This document shows, piece after piece, positions 10,183-19,443 of a DNA stretch of 43,350 nt. Below the pieces are notes generated by a model that was given only the letters and a program-made list of their open reading frames with translations, did not search any database and was not told the DNA's origin. How positions within the stretch are numbered: position 1 is the first letter of the stretch; each line of letters starts with the position of its first letter. The position numbers and the translations under genes are program-made. The stretch comes from Zygnema cylindricum (taxonomy: Eukaryota > Streptophyta > Zygnematophyceae > Zygnematales > Zygnemataceae), in NCBI GenBank assembly GCA_037447655.1, contig JBBHKE010003239.1, positions 83,990 through 127,339 of the forward strand, given 5' to 3'.

Positions 10183-11427
10183 TATATACATACATATTAC
10201 ACATACATATACATATTACACATACATATACTATACTCATAACATATTACATACATATACTATATACATTATACATATATATACATATATATATCTTTAA
10301 TTTTTCATCGATGGTATCGGTCACAATGAGACCAAATTTCTTTTATTTTTTTTTAAATTGTTACCATTACCATTATTTTCAATTTTATGGTTATTAATTC
10401 TTTATATAATTTTTTTTTTTTTGCCTCTTTCTAGACGACAAAATGGGGGTCTAAAAATGAAAATCTTGTTCTAGTTCAATATCTCAAAACTAAGGTACTA
10501 TCTTTAAATTCCTCCCCCCCCTTTTTTTAGTTTTTTTTACGGCATTGTTTTATTTTATCTGCAATTGCCATTCTTGTCACGTCACACAACTATATTTGGA
10601 AAAAGGACAAAAAACTGAAATTTCCCACAACAAGAGGAACTTCCTGACATATTGTATTTTTTTGTTTGATTTATTTTTGTTTTATTTTATGTAATTTTAT
10701 ATAATATTGATTTCTTTCATTTTATTTTATTGTATATGCAAAAATTCGATTGACAAAATCCGAAAAGATAATTCTTCATCATAAATGTTCAACTTCCAAA
10801 AAAAAAGAAAAACGATTTTGAAGTCATTTGATCAGACTTTGAAAATAATCATCGGAACTTTTTTTTTTTTTTTTTTTTTTTTAATGCAGGAAAATAGTGT
10901 GGGTGGATCAAAAAAATTAATTCGAAAAGAAATTGAAGGAAAACCCCAAGAAGAAAACATAACTGAAATTGATAAATAAAATCAAGATATAGGTGACATT
11001 CGATCAGAAAGTAACGAAATTCGAGCGGAAAAAACGAGAATTTGGCCAGAAAATAACAGAATTCGGGAAGAAACTATCGAAATTCTCGCAAAAAATGCTG
11101 AAATTCGGGCAGAAAGTAACGAAATTCCATCAGAGACAACCAACAGTTGTGTACCGATTAATTCGTCTGACAGTTGGATACCGAATTATTCGTCTGATGA
11201 GGACGACGAATTCTGTGACAGAGGATCTGATTCTGATTCGTCTTATTCCAAAACTGACGAGGTAATTAAAATTCAAACAATTTTTTTTTTCGCTCTTTTT
11301 GTTTTAATAATTTTGTAATAATTGTTTTTTTTTTCCCCTTTAGAAGCAGGAGTAGGAAACAGAAGAAAAAGAAGAAAGTGAAAAAAGAAAGATGCAGCAA
11401 GACGACAAAAGTTCAAATTTAACATAG
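9834..11427 (+). CDS. unidentified intron-rich gene, exons 6-9, with two in-frame stops
   Basis: Four exons agree in phase. 9834-9922 follows CGGGCAG and precedes GTAAGT; in the matching frame it reads [14 protein letters not shown]...LLFIEK. 10435-10494 follows TTTCTAG and reads [20 protein letters not shown] before GTACTA. 10890-11261 follows TTAATGCAG and precedes GTAATT: a basic segment, then 7-residue repeats (EIRAESN type), then an acidic tail ([18 protein letters not shown]). 11344-11427 is a Glu/Lys/Gln-rich end reading [17 protein letters not shown], stopping at TAG 11425. TAA at 10977-10979 and TAG at 11353-11355 interrupt the frame, both one change from a Gln codon. Either this is a decayed gene, or there are assembly errors, or the model is wrong. 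Function unknown. Confidence 0.4.
9972..10292. repeat. (TACATA)n / (TA)n microsatellite
   Basis: About 320 bp of alternating TATA and TACATA units, with a central block of perfect ACATAT repeats (about 10108-10180). It lies in the intron between exons 6 and 7 of the candidate gene. Tyr/Ile/His frames here are artefacts. Confidence 0.95.
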
Positions 11428-11429
11428 AT

Positions 11430-12650
11430 TTTTTTTTTCCTATTACTTTTCCTTTTCTTAAAGTGAATTTATGCAATTTTCAAATAATTTTGCGCAATTG
11501 TACACAAATACTCAAATATGTCAAAAAAATTCAAGTTCTTGTTTATTTTAATGTTTTTAGGGCATTCGGGGTTTAATTAGGGTTTATTTAGGGTTTCATT
11601 TATGGTTTTCAAGCATTTCATGAAGGCTAACAAATTGTTATTTTTTTTTTTTTTTGGGCACTTTTAAATTTCAGGCTTCAAAGTCGGACTCGACCCGTCC
11701 TCTGAAGAGACCAAAAATCGCATCTTTTTGAGAAATGAACCGTGACTTTTTTTGTTTTTAAACGGTCATTATTTTTTTAAGGCATATATAAACATCGGAG
11801 GATCTTCGTGACACTACTCCTATATCTTGGTCTGTAGTACCTCCATTCTTGGCTTCTAGTGCCAACAGTTATCTTCAATACCTATCTTTTATTATTTTCA
11901 ATACCTATTATTATTATGTTATTATATTATATTTTATATCTTCACTGGCTACATTTCTGCTCGCCAGTGACCCAATTTTGTCTTTTACTACGTTTCATTG
12001 TAAGTTCAAATTCTGCTGTACGTTTTTTGTCGTTTTCTCTCGAATTTATTACGCATTTTTGGCTCGTCTCTTTATTTTTTTGGTTAATTTTGTACATATG
12101 CGAGAATTTTTGTATATAATGAAAGAGTTACATCAACCCTATCGACTTTTAGGGCCTTTTTAGTGTTTTTTAGGATTTATTTAGGGTTTTTTTAGGTTTT
12201 TCTTAGGGGTTTTTTGGGGTTTTTATGGGGTCGTATTATTGTTTTAACACAAATATGCCCCAATGAAGCTGATTTTATGAGTATAGTTCCCTCTTGATAA
12301 TAATTTTTATCTTTTCTGTCTTTTTTTTTTAATACTATTACTTTAGTATTAGATTTATACTTTAGATTTATGGTGTTTTTTTGGTACCTTACCTGATTTA
12401 GTGTAGATTTTTGAGCTTCAATATGTACTTTGTTCCTTTATTTATATTCATGAGTTGAACCTCTTACGTGTGTGTTTTTATTTTTTTGGTGTAAGAGTTT
12501 CTTGTTCTATTTTCTTTTTTGGGTGTAATATCTTTCGTTTATTTTTTATTTTTTTTTCTTTTTTTAACTATTTTCCTGTCTTTATTTTGTCAGTGTAACA
12601 TTTTTTTACCCTATATCCCTCTTTTAACTTTTTAGTATTCATAACTTCTG
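11430..12650. other. T-rich, no gene seen
   Basis: Long A/T runs with scattered GGGTTTA-like words (11568-11600, 12150-12240) that resemble degenerate plant telomere repeats but are not ordered arrays. TATATAAA near 11785 could be a promoter TATA element with nothing recognisable downstream. Two overlapping hydrophobic frames (11849-12163) are T-rich artefacts. Confidence 0.5.
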
Positions 12651-12664
12651 TATCCATGTCGCCC

Positions 12665-12972
12665 AAACTTGTCCCCTTCCCCCTCAAACCTGACCTCTAA
12701 ACCCTAACCCAAGACCACTTCCCCAAACCTTTCCCCAAACCTGTTTTCCAAAACTATTTCCAAACCTGGTTTCCGAACCGGTTTCCGAATCTGTCCTCCA
12801 AAATGTCCTTTACTCCTGTCCCCTATAATTTATCCCCCAAACCTATCTCTCGAACCTATTTCCCGAACTTGTCTCCAAAATCTGTCCCTAAAGTTGCCCC
12901 CTAACCTGTCTCTCAACCTGTTGCCCATCTCCCGAACCTATTTCCCGAACCTACCTCCCAAACCTGTCCCGC
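12665..12972. repeat. diverged ~16-bp minisatellite (CCCGAACCTGTTTCC type)
   Basis: About 300 bp of imperfect units such as CCAAACCTGT, CCGAACCTATTTC and CCAAAATCTGTCC at roughly 14-18 bp spacing. No coding potential. Confidence 0.65.
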
Positions 12973-13189
12973 AAAGGGAAGACGTTTGAGAATTTGTCGG
13001 GAACCTGTCTCCCTAAAGAATTGTCCTTCAACTTATCCTCCTCCATTTGTCTTCCGAACATGTATTCCAAACCAATTTTAGGGAGGAAGGGAGGGAGGGA
13101 GGAAGGTTTTTTTGGTGTGAGAATATGTTGTTTTTTATTTCCCCTAACCAGATATTCCCTAAACCCATTTGAAAATAAAGTCTTTGTTG

Positions 13190-13505
13190 AAAATATATGC
13201 TTTGGGGAAATTAGACATTTGGTAAAAAAAAACATTTTGGTGAAAATAGAGATTTTGGAGAAAATGGAGATATTGGTGAAAATAGAGATTTTGGTGAAAA
13301 TAATGAATTTGGTGAAAATCTACATTTTTGTGCAAATAGACATTTTGTCAAAAATAGATTTTGGAGAAAATAGAGAAAAATATAAGTTTTGGTGAAATTA
13401 GACAAAATATACATTTTGGTGAAAATAAACATATTGGTGAAAATAGATTTTTTGGTGAAAAAGAGATTTTTGTGAAAATAAAACAGACTGGTGAAAATAG
13501 TAATG
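13190..13505. repeat. 21-bp minisatellite (TTTTGGTGAAAATAGAGA)
   Basis: About 15 units of 18-21 bp, most conserved as TTTTGGTGAAAATAGAGAT. The 21-bp period leaves several frames open on both strands (FGENRD, LVKIEI or SLFSPKS heptapeptides). Open frames 12994-13395, 13361-13696 and 13211-13582 are therefore weak evidence of a gene. Confidence 0.8.
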
Positions 13506-13544
13506 TTGCGCATCGAAAACAACTTGCAGATATTCGATATGTAC

Positions 13545-13775
13545 TGAATTTTGAGTACCCGATAATTGATATATCGCTTCAATATATCGAGAAACTAAAT
13601 ATCGCGATATTTTGCCAACAGATCGGGTCGATATGCCGATATATTACATCACAATATATCAAAGTTTTTTTTCTTGGTTTTGATAACTATTCGTAGGTGT
13701 TTGTGTCACAGTACACATCCCATATTTTATTTTCTGGTTTTTAGAGTTATTTCTGATTACTGAAATATGAGACTA
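13545..13775. repeat. ATATATCG-rich segment
   Basis: Clusters of GATATATCG, TATCGCGATAT and their inverses (13545-13660) give dense short palindromes, similar in style to the TATCGG repeats of the hAT element at 3217. No terminal repeats or gene found. Confidence 0.4.
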
Positions 13776-15322
13776 GTGCTACTGCTGCTGGTACTAGTAC
13801 TAGTGCTACTACCGCTGCTACTACTGGTGCTACCGCTGCTGTTGTTACTACTAGTGCTGCTGTTGTTACTACTTGTGCTACTGCTGCACATTTCTAAAAT
13901 ATGAGACTAATGCTACTGCTGCTGTTGCTAGTACTAGTGCTACTGTTGCTGCTGCTTCTACTGGTGCTGCTGCTTCTACTGGTGCTACTGCTACTGCTAC
14001 TACTACTAGTACTACTGCTGCCGCTACTACTGCTGCCGCTACTACTGCTGCTGTTAGTACTACTGCTATTGCTGCTGCTGCTGCTTGTACTAGTGCTAAT
14101 GCTGCTGCGAGTAGTGGTGCTACTGCTACTGCTATTGCTGCTAGTACGAGTGTTGATACTGTTGCTAGTACTAGTGGTACTAGTGCTACTGCTGTTGCTC
14201 GTAGTACTAGTGCTACTGCTGCTATTACTAGTGCTAGTGCAACTGCTACTAGTATAGTGTTGCTACAAGTATAGTGTTAGTACTATTGCTGTTGCTGCAA
14301 AGATTAGTGTTAAACCGGCCGCTGCTAGTACTTGTGCTAGTACTTGTGCTACTGCTGCTGCTGCTGCTAGTACTACTGCTGCTACTAGTACTACTGCTAC
14401 TGCTGCTGCTGATGCTTGTACTAGTGCTACTGCTGCTGTGAGTAGTGGTGCTACTGCTAGTGCTATTGCTGCTAGTACGAGTGTTGCTACTGCTGCTAAT
14501 ACTAGTGGTACTAGTGCTACTGCTGTTGCTCTTAGTACCAGTGCTACTGCTGTTGCTCTTAGTACTAGTGCTAATGCTGCTAGTACTAGTGCTACTGCTG
14601 CTAGTGCTGCTAGCACTAGTGGTACTAGTGCTTATGTTGTTGCTCTTAGTACTAGTGCTACTGCTGTTGCTCTTATCACTAGTGCAACTGCTGCTATTAC
14701 TAGTGCTAGTGCAAGTGCTACTAGTATAGTGTTGCTACAAGTATAGTGTTAGTGCTATTGCTGTTGTTGCAAATATTAGTGTTAAACCTGTTACTGCAAA
14801 TATTAGTGTTAAACCGGCCGCTGCTAGTACTTGAGCTACTGCTGCTGCTGCTAGTACTACTGCTGCTGCTATTACTACTGCTACTGCTGATACTGCTGCT
14901 AGCACTAGTGGTACTAGTGCTAATGCTGTTGCTCTTAGTACCAGTGCTACTGCTGTTGCTCTTAGTACTAGTGCTACTACTGCTAGTACTAGTGCTACTG
15001 CAACTGCTACTAGTATAGTGTTGCTACTAGTATAGTGTTAGTACTATTGCTGTTGGTGCAAATATCATTGTTAAGCCGGCCGCTGCTAGTACTTGTGCTA
15101 CTGCTAGTACTATTGCTACTGCTAGTACTAGTGCTACTGATAGTACTTGTGCTAATGCTGTTGTTGCTACTACAAGTGCTACTACTGCTGCTAGTACTAG
15201 TGCTGCAGCTTTTGCTAGTACTAGTGCTACTGCTGCTGTTGCTAGTAGTAGTGCTACTGCTGCTTGCTAGTTCTAGTGCTACTGCTGCTTGCTAGTTCTA
15301 GTGCTACTGCTGCTGCTGCTAG
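13776..15322. repeat. 1.5-kb GCT/ACT trinucleotide array with higher-order repeat
   Basis: Nearly continuous GCT, ACT, AGT and GTT triplets. Interruptions containing TAGTATAGTGTTGCTAC and TTAAACCGGCCGCTGCTAGT recur near 14250-14330, 14730-14830 and 15010-15090, so blocks of roughly 250-500 bp have been duplicated. Poly-Ala/Thr/Ser and poly-Leu/Val frames here are not genes. The array stops exactly where a copia LTR begins (15323). Confidence 0.95.
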
Positions 15323-16240
15323 TGTTGAAAATAGGAAAAATGCAATTCCTCTCTTACTTGTAGTTCTTAGGGCAGAGACAGGATAGAAGCTGCAGAAGAA
15401 GAGAAAGCCATGGTTGTCCATGATAGCCAGTGCTAAAGGAGAGGGAGATATAATGGATCACGCTAAAAAGGGTGACCCGACTTGGATTTGATACTGGGTC
15501 CTACAACAATAAACATAGTCGTTCGCCTTATCCACTAAGTCAAAGGAAAATGAATACTGATATGCGTTTCCCTAAATAATTAGAACGTGCGCGGAGATAT
15601 AATTCATTTAACCGGCGGAGTAACACGGCCACAAGGAAAATTTTGTGCGCCGACAAATCGGACAAATTAAATTTTAGGAAAATATGGAAATCGACGGTTC
15701 ACGTGAGCGTCGACGGCCCGGAATGGCTCTTTTGGAGGCTTTCGCCAAAATAGCCACAAATTGACACGTGCAAGACGCCAGAGGTTGGCGGAGGAGGACA
15801 GGGCGTCGGACATGGAAGTTACACCGTTTGAAGTGGTGTGGTACAGTTGTCGTACATTTTTTCTGGCGACTAGTAAATTTTTGTACATAGCTCGCGGTAC
15901 TTTACACTCCTCTCATTGGCTGAGGGTTTAGTAAGCATACTTTGAGAGTAGGTAGTTTAGATTTAGAGTATCTTTTGAAGCCCTCTCTCTCATAAGCCTT
16001 CTGTATAAATCCGTTGTCTTTGAACAACCATAAGTAATTGCCCTATGGAGCAAATTTGGAGTAACTGCTCTAGGGAGCAAATTTGTAGATACTTTTTGCG
16101 TTGGACTCAAATGAGTTTTGTTCTTACAAAGGTGAGACTGGTTAGTGTCATTGCTTGGGCTGAACGTATTGGTAAGTGTATCCAGTAGTAGAGGAGTAGC
16201 TCTGTCTTCTGTGGGAGACTGTGGTGCCCACATAATTTCA
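15323..16240 (+). repeat. copia family-1 LTR (old + strand element, 5' LTR)
   Basis: Starts TGTTGAAAATAGG and ends ATAATTTCA, directly followed by a degraded half-tRNA primer site. It aligns with the reverse complement of the LTRs of the 17150-23473 element: same TGTTGAAA start, a shared CCATGG block, an antisense tRNA-like module near 15475-15545, a TATA box (TGTATAAAT, about 16000), repeated GGGAGCAAATTT in R, and the same U5 end. The U3 part 15680-15850 also resembles the interior of the hAT element at 3590-3775. Confidence 0.8.
15470..15545 (-). other. tRNA-like sequence antisense in LTR U3
   Basis: Read on the minus strand it contains TTAGTGGATAAGGCG, typical of a tRNA D-arm/A-box, and about 45 nt later GTATCAAATCC, a degraded B-box (GGTTCGANTCC). 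It sits at the same LTR position and orientation relative to the element as the better-preserved module at 17853-17931 and 23184-23263. Confidence 0.5.
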
Positions 16241-16884
16241 TGTTATGGGCACACCACCTAGGGTGCCTGTATTTGTTGGTTTAGACTTTATCTATAAGGG
16301 AAAAGGAGAAGGACAACCCAATGGACAGGAAAGGGGAGTTCCAATGACAAGTGTTTGTCACTTTTGCAAAAAAACCGGGACATTACATGGTTGATTGCAT
16401 AAGATTGGAAGACTTAGGTGTCAAATACATGCAGCTGGACAACAACAAAGAGGAGAAAGAGGAACTTCTCCTCAATGAGAAAGGAGATAATCAAGTGGAA
16501 ATAACAAGGAAACAAAAGTGTGTATTTAGAGATATGAGGGAGACAATGGAGGAAGCGTGGATAATTGATTCAGGTGCTTCAATGTACATATGTAAGGAAA
16601 AAGGATGGTTCACAAAATTGAGGAAGATTCCCTAAGTTGAAATAGAGTATGGCGATGGGAGAGTAGTAAATATTATCCTAGTAGGATCCGTTGATCTGAA
16701 AGTGATAGTAGATGGAAAAACTTCTATAGTCACTCTAATGTTTTTTATATCCCACGCTTAAGCAAAAATCGGGTTTCTACCATGATATTAAATGACAAAG
16801 ACTTTGTGACAAAAACAAGTAAAGGGATATTCACAGCAAGCTTCAATGGTGAAGTATTTTTTATAACTAGAAAAGGTAGACAAG
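16241..16884 (+). pseudogene. copia family-1 gag-protease remnant with internal deletion
   Basis: Begins with a mutated primer site (TGTTATGGGCACACC) whose ATG leads into a GTPPRVPVF-like Gag start. Most of gag is deleted. A CCHC knuckle (CHFCKK, then H and C one frame away because of a frameshift near 16370) follows, then the protease motif WIIDSGASM (about 16558). After about 16860 the protease C-terminus runs directly into the next LTR, so integrase, reverse transcriptase and RNase H are missing. It can only be non-autonomous. Confidence 0.75.
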
Positions 16885-17149
16885 TGTTGAAAAAGAGTAA
16901 TTAATAGATCATATGTCTATTTTAGTTAGACTTTAGAGAGAGAGGGGATCAAAGAAAACCATGGCTGCCTCCGTGGTCGGAAAGTGGCAGATTAGAATAG
17001 GGGACACTTTACCACAAAGTTGGACTGACCCGGATTTGATCATAGGTTCTCCATATTCTAGAATGAGCCAGCCGCCAACAAAGAGGCGCATATGAAACAA
17101 TTATTGCACGGACACAAATCCGAACCGTGTAAAGATATTTAATCGGACG
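16885..17149 (+). repeat. copia family-1 LTR 2, left part (split by insertion)
   Basis: Starts TGTTGAAAAAGAG and matches the first third of LTR 1, including the CCATGG block and an antisense tRNA-like remnant (GGATTTGATCATAGG). It is broken at GGACG (17145-17149) by the 6.3-kb insertion; the rest continues at 23479. Confidence 0.8.
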
Positions 17150-18142
17150 TGCAATTCTGTGTCCTCCATTACCTACAGAATACAAGAAGCCTCTAGATAG
17201 TATTTAACTAACCCACTTCAAGCCACAACCACTGCTGCCCAAAAAGTCACACTGACAATTTGACTGCACCCCTGTGCAGCTTGGACTCCCTTGAGTCCGT
17301 AGCAAAAAGAATCACTGAAAACAGCCAACTAGCCGATAAGTTATGAGTCGGCAAAAATGCCAAGTTTATACAAACTCTCAAAGGGAGAGAGGTTCCTATC
17401 TACCAATATTCTCTAAGTCATAAATCCCTCTCACAACCCCTATCTATTGAAGTACGAACCAATCAGATCACTGTAGGGTACAAAAAAGTACTATGGCCGA
17501 TGTACTTTCTGTACGGCCCATGTACGGCAACGCCATTAAGTGGACGCGTGTCCACTTTTCACTTGTCCTTATGTTCGCCGGAATTCCTGCGACCAAATGT
17601 CATCCCTCCGCGTGGCCACGTCACGCCACGTCTATAAACGCCAAAAGTGACCATTCCGCGATCGCGGCATTGATGTACGCCGTCAGATCAGATTCAATAT
17701 TAAATGTCCGCTGTCAAAACAAATGTCCGATTCATTTGTTTTCGTGCGAGATAATGTTCGCACTATATAATACTTGGTTCCATGTTCGTCCGTTAATTGA
17801 ATTCATACACGTAACATTGTATAAATAATAATCAAACCTAATGTATCTCAACGGACTCCTACGACAGACTGGTTAGAGCTAACGGCTAAGCCGTGCTCTG
17901 CCGGTCGAAGGTTCGAGTCCTGCCGGACTCAACCTTTTGTTGAGAGTGACATAAGTCACTCTTTAGCCCTGCCTACTTAAGCTAGGACAGCCATGGCTCA
18001 GCCACTCTCTCTATCCCTCAGTGACTACGACAAGTATGGTGGGAAGAGAGAGGAGGCGGAGGCAGGTTGTCCGTCTTTTCTTTTTTTTATTTGTACTAAA
18101 TTCAGACCTAGAAAATACCAAATAAAACTACTTATTTCAACA
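17150..18142 (-). repeat. 3' LTR of family-1 element
   Basis: 993 bp. On the minus strand it starts TGTTGAAATAAG and ends GAATTGCA. A TATA box (GTATAAAC on the minus strand, about 17366) precedes the R region. U3 contains an antisense tRNA-like module. Confidence 0.92.
17853..17931 (+). other. tRNA-like/SINE-like module with perfect B-box, in LTR
   Basis: Contains GACTGGTTAGAGC, like a tRNA D-loop, then the hairpin AGAGC-TA-ACGGC-TAA-GCCGT-GCTCT and a perfect B-box GGTTCGAGTCC (17910-17920). The 3' end is CGGACTCA, but the 5' end is CGGACTC rather than its complement, so no acceptor stem forms and it is not a functional tRNA. A-box-like and B-box spacing suits RNA polymerase III. It runs opposite to the retrotransposon. 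Confidence 0.65.
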
Positions 18143-18150
18143 CTCCCCTT
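18143..18150 (-). promoter_or_regulatory. polypurine tract
   Basis: AAGGGGAG on the minus strand lies immediately upstream of the 3' LTR start TGTTG. The same AGGGGAG|TGTTG junction is seen in the element at 36909. Confidence 0.85.
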
Positions 18151-18155
18151 ATTTT

Positions 18156-18692
18156 CTAGTCTAATTTAAATTTCAGTTTTAATCCACACTTTTCCCTGCA
18201 ATATTTTAACTTGGGAGAAGGCACCGGGTTTGTCATCATATCAGCTACCATTTCCTCATCAGATCTATATACAAGATTCACGATTTTATTCGCAACTTTT
18301 TCTCTTACAAAACTTAATCTTATGTCCATAATGTTTAGCCTTAAAATGATGTTTTGGATTAGCTGCAATTGCAATGGCAGCTTGATTATCACAAAACACT
18401 TCATGCACACCCTCTTTCATATACCCCAGTTCTTGCAGCAAGGACTTGACCCACATCAACTCTTTCACAGCAGAACAAGAGGCCATGTACTCAGCCTCGA
18501 TAGTGGACTGAGCAACCACCTTTTGTTGCTTACTGCTCCAACAAGATGCACCTTCCCCAACATAGAACACATCCTAGAAGTGCATCTTCTCATTGGTGCA
18601 TCCCCATAACTGGCATCACTCCAAGTGGTGATATCAGTGTGCTCCCCTCCCAAATGCAACCATAATTCTCTGGTTCCAACCTGATATCTCAT
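18156..18692 (-). pseudogene. family-1 RNase H domain
   Basis: The frames together show the copia RNase H: SDASYGD, CWSSKQQKVVAQSTIEAEYM, WVKSLLQELG and CDNQAAIAIA, then the HHFKAKH block and FVREKV. Acidic residues in SDAS, EAEY and CDNQ are kept. Frameshifts near 18310 and 18560-18690 split it into three overlapping frames. Confidence 0.88.
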
Positions 18693-19443
18693 GACTCTCT
18701 TGGCTGCCTCCCAGTCTCCTTCCTAGGATCATTAAGACTCCTAATGAGTACTCCAACTGCTGTCGCTATGTCCGGCCTGGTACAGTTAATAAAATAAATT
18801 AAACTTCCTACGACCTGTCTATAAGGGATAGACTTCATAAACTCTCTCTCCTCTGGACTCATCTGATCATCTAAGATCATCACTCCTCCTTCTACACTCC
18901 CATCACTTACTTTTTTCAAGTCCATGGGAGTGGTACAACTGTTAGCATTTTCCATCTGGAATTTCTCAAGCATATTACCTATTGCTTCTTTTTGAGTAAG
19001 TCTGATAATCTTCTTCCCCCTATCTCTCTCCATTTGGATCCCCAAAATATATTTTGCCTCCCCTAAATCCTTCATATCAAATCTGCCCCTAAGATCTTTC
19101 TTTAGCCTATTGATATTCTCCAAAGACTTACTTAACACAAGTAGATCATCCACATAAATTGCAATAAAAATGACACCATTCTCATCTTCAAACATATAGA
19201 TAGAATGGTCAGAGCTGATCCGGTTGTATCCCAGATCGGTGAGAAACTCATCTAGTTTCTTTTTCCACTGTCGGGGAGCCTGTTTCAGTCCATATAAGGA
19301 CTTTATGAGCCCGCAGACTTTGCTCTCTTCTCCTTCTTCCACAAACCCCTCGAGTTGCCTCATAAAAATTTCTTCCTCTAACTCACCATTAAGAAAAGCA
19401 GTCTTAATGTCCATCTGGTGTATTTCCATGTCTTGCGCTGTGG
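18689..19443 (-). pseudogene. family-1 reverse transcriptase
   Basis: Contains the copia RT series: HQMDIKTAFLNGELEEEIFM, KVCGLIKSLYGLKQAPRQW, IYVDDLLVLSK (the YVDD active site), LGEAKYILGIQ and YFINCTRPDIA. The N-terminal block (KARLVAKGFTQKEEIDYAET) lies in the preceding frame with integrase, and a frameshift at about 19440 separates them. A second frameshift at the 3' end (about 18700) precedes RNase H. Confidence 0.92.

Noticed and set aside
10034-10300. Tyr/Ile/His-rich frames
   Set aside because: TA/TACATA microsatellite.
7317-11427. Variant genetic code with TAA/TAG as Gln
   Set aside because: Only two sites suggest it; the 379-codon copia frame and others use CAA/CAG without such breaks, and other lesions are TGA or frameshifts.
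11568-12240. GGGTTTA words resembling plant telomere repeats
   Set aside because: Few, irregular and embedded in T-rich DNA; not an ordered (TTTAGGG)n array.
13873-15295. Long Ala/Thr/Ser and Leu/Val open frames on both strands
   Set aside because: They are translations of the GCT/ACT triplet array and are open in several frames at once.
13776-15322. CRISPR-like array
   Set aside because: No conserved repeat with unique spacers; simple triplet repeat with duplicated blocks, in a eukaryotic context.
17853-17931. A functional tRNA gene
   Set aside because: The B-box is perfect, but the two ends cannot pair as an acceptor stem and the D-stem is not formed; it is a tRNA-like module within an LTR.
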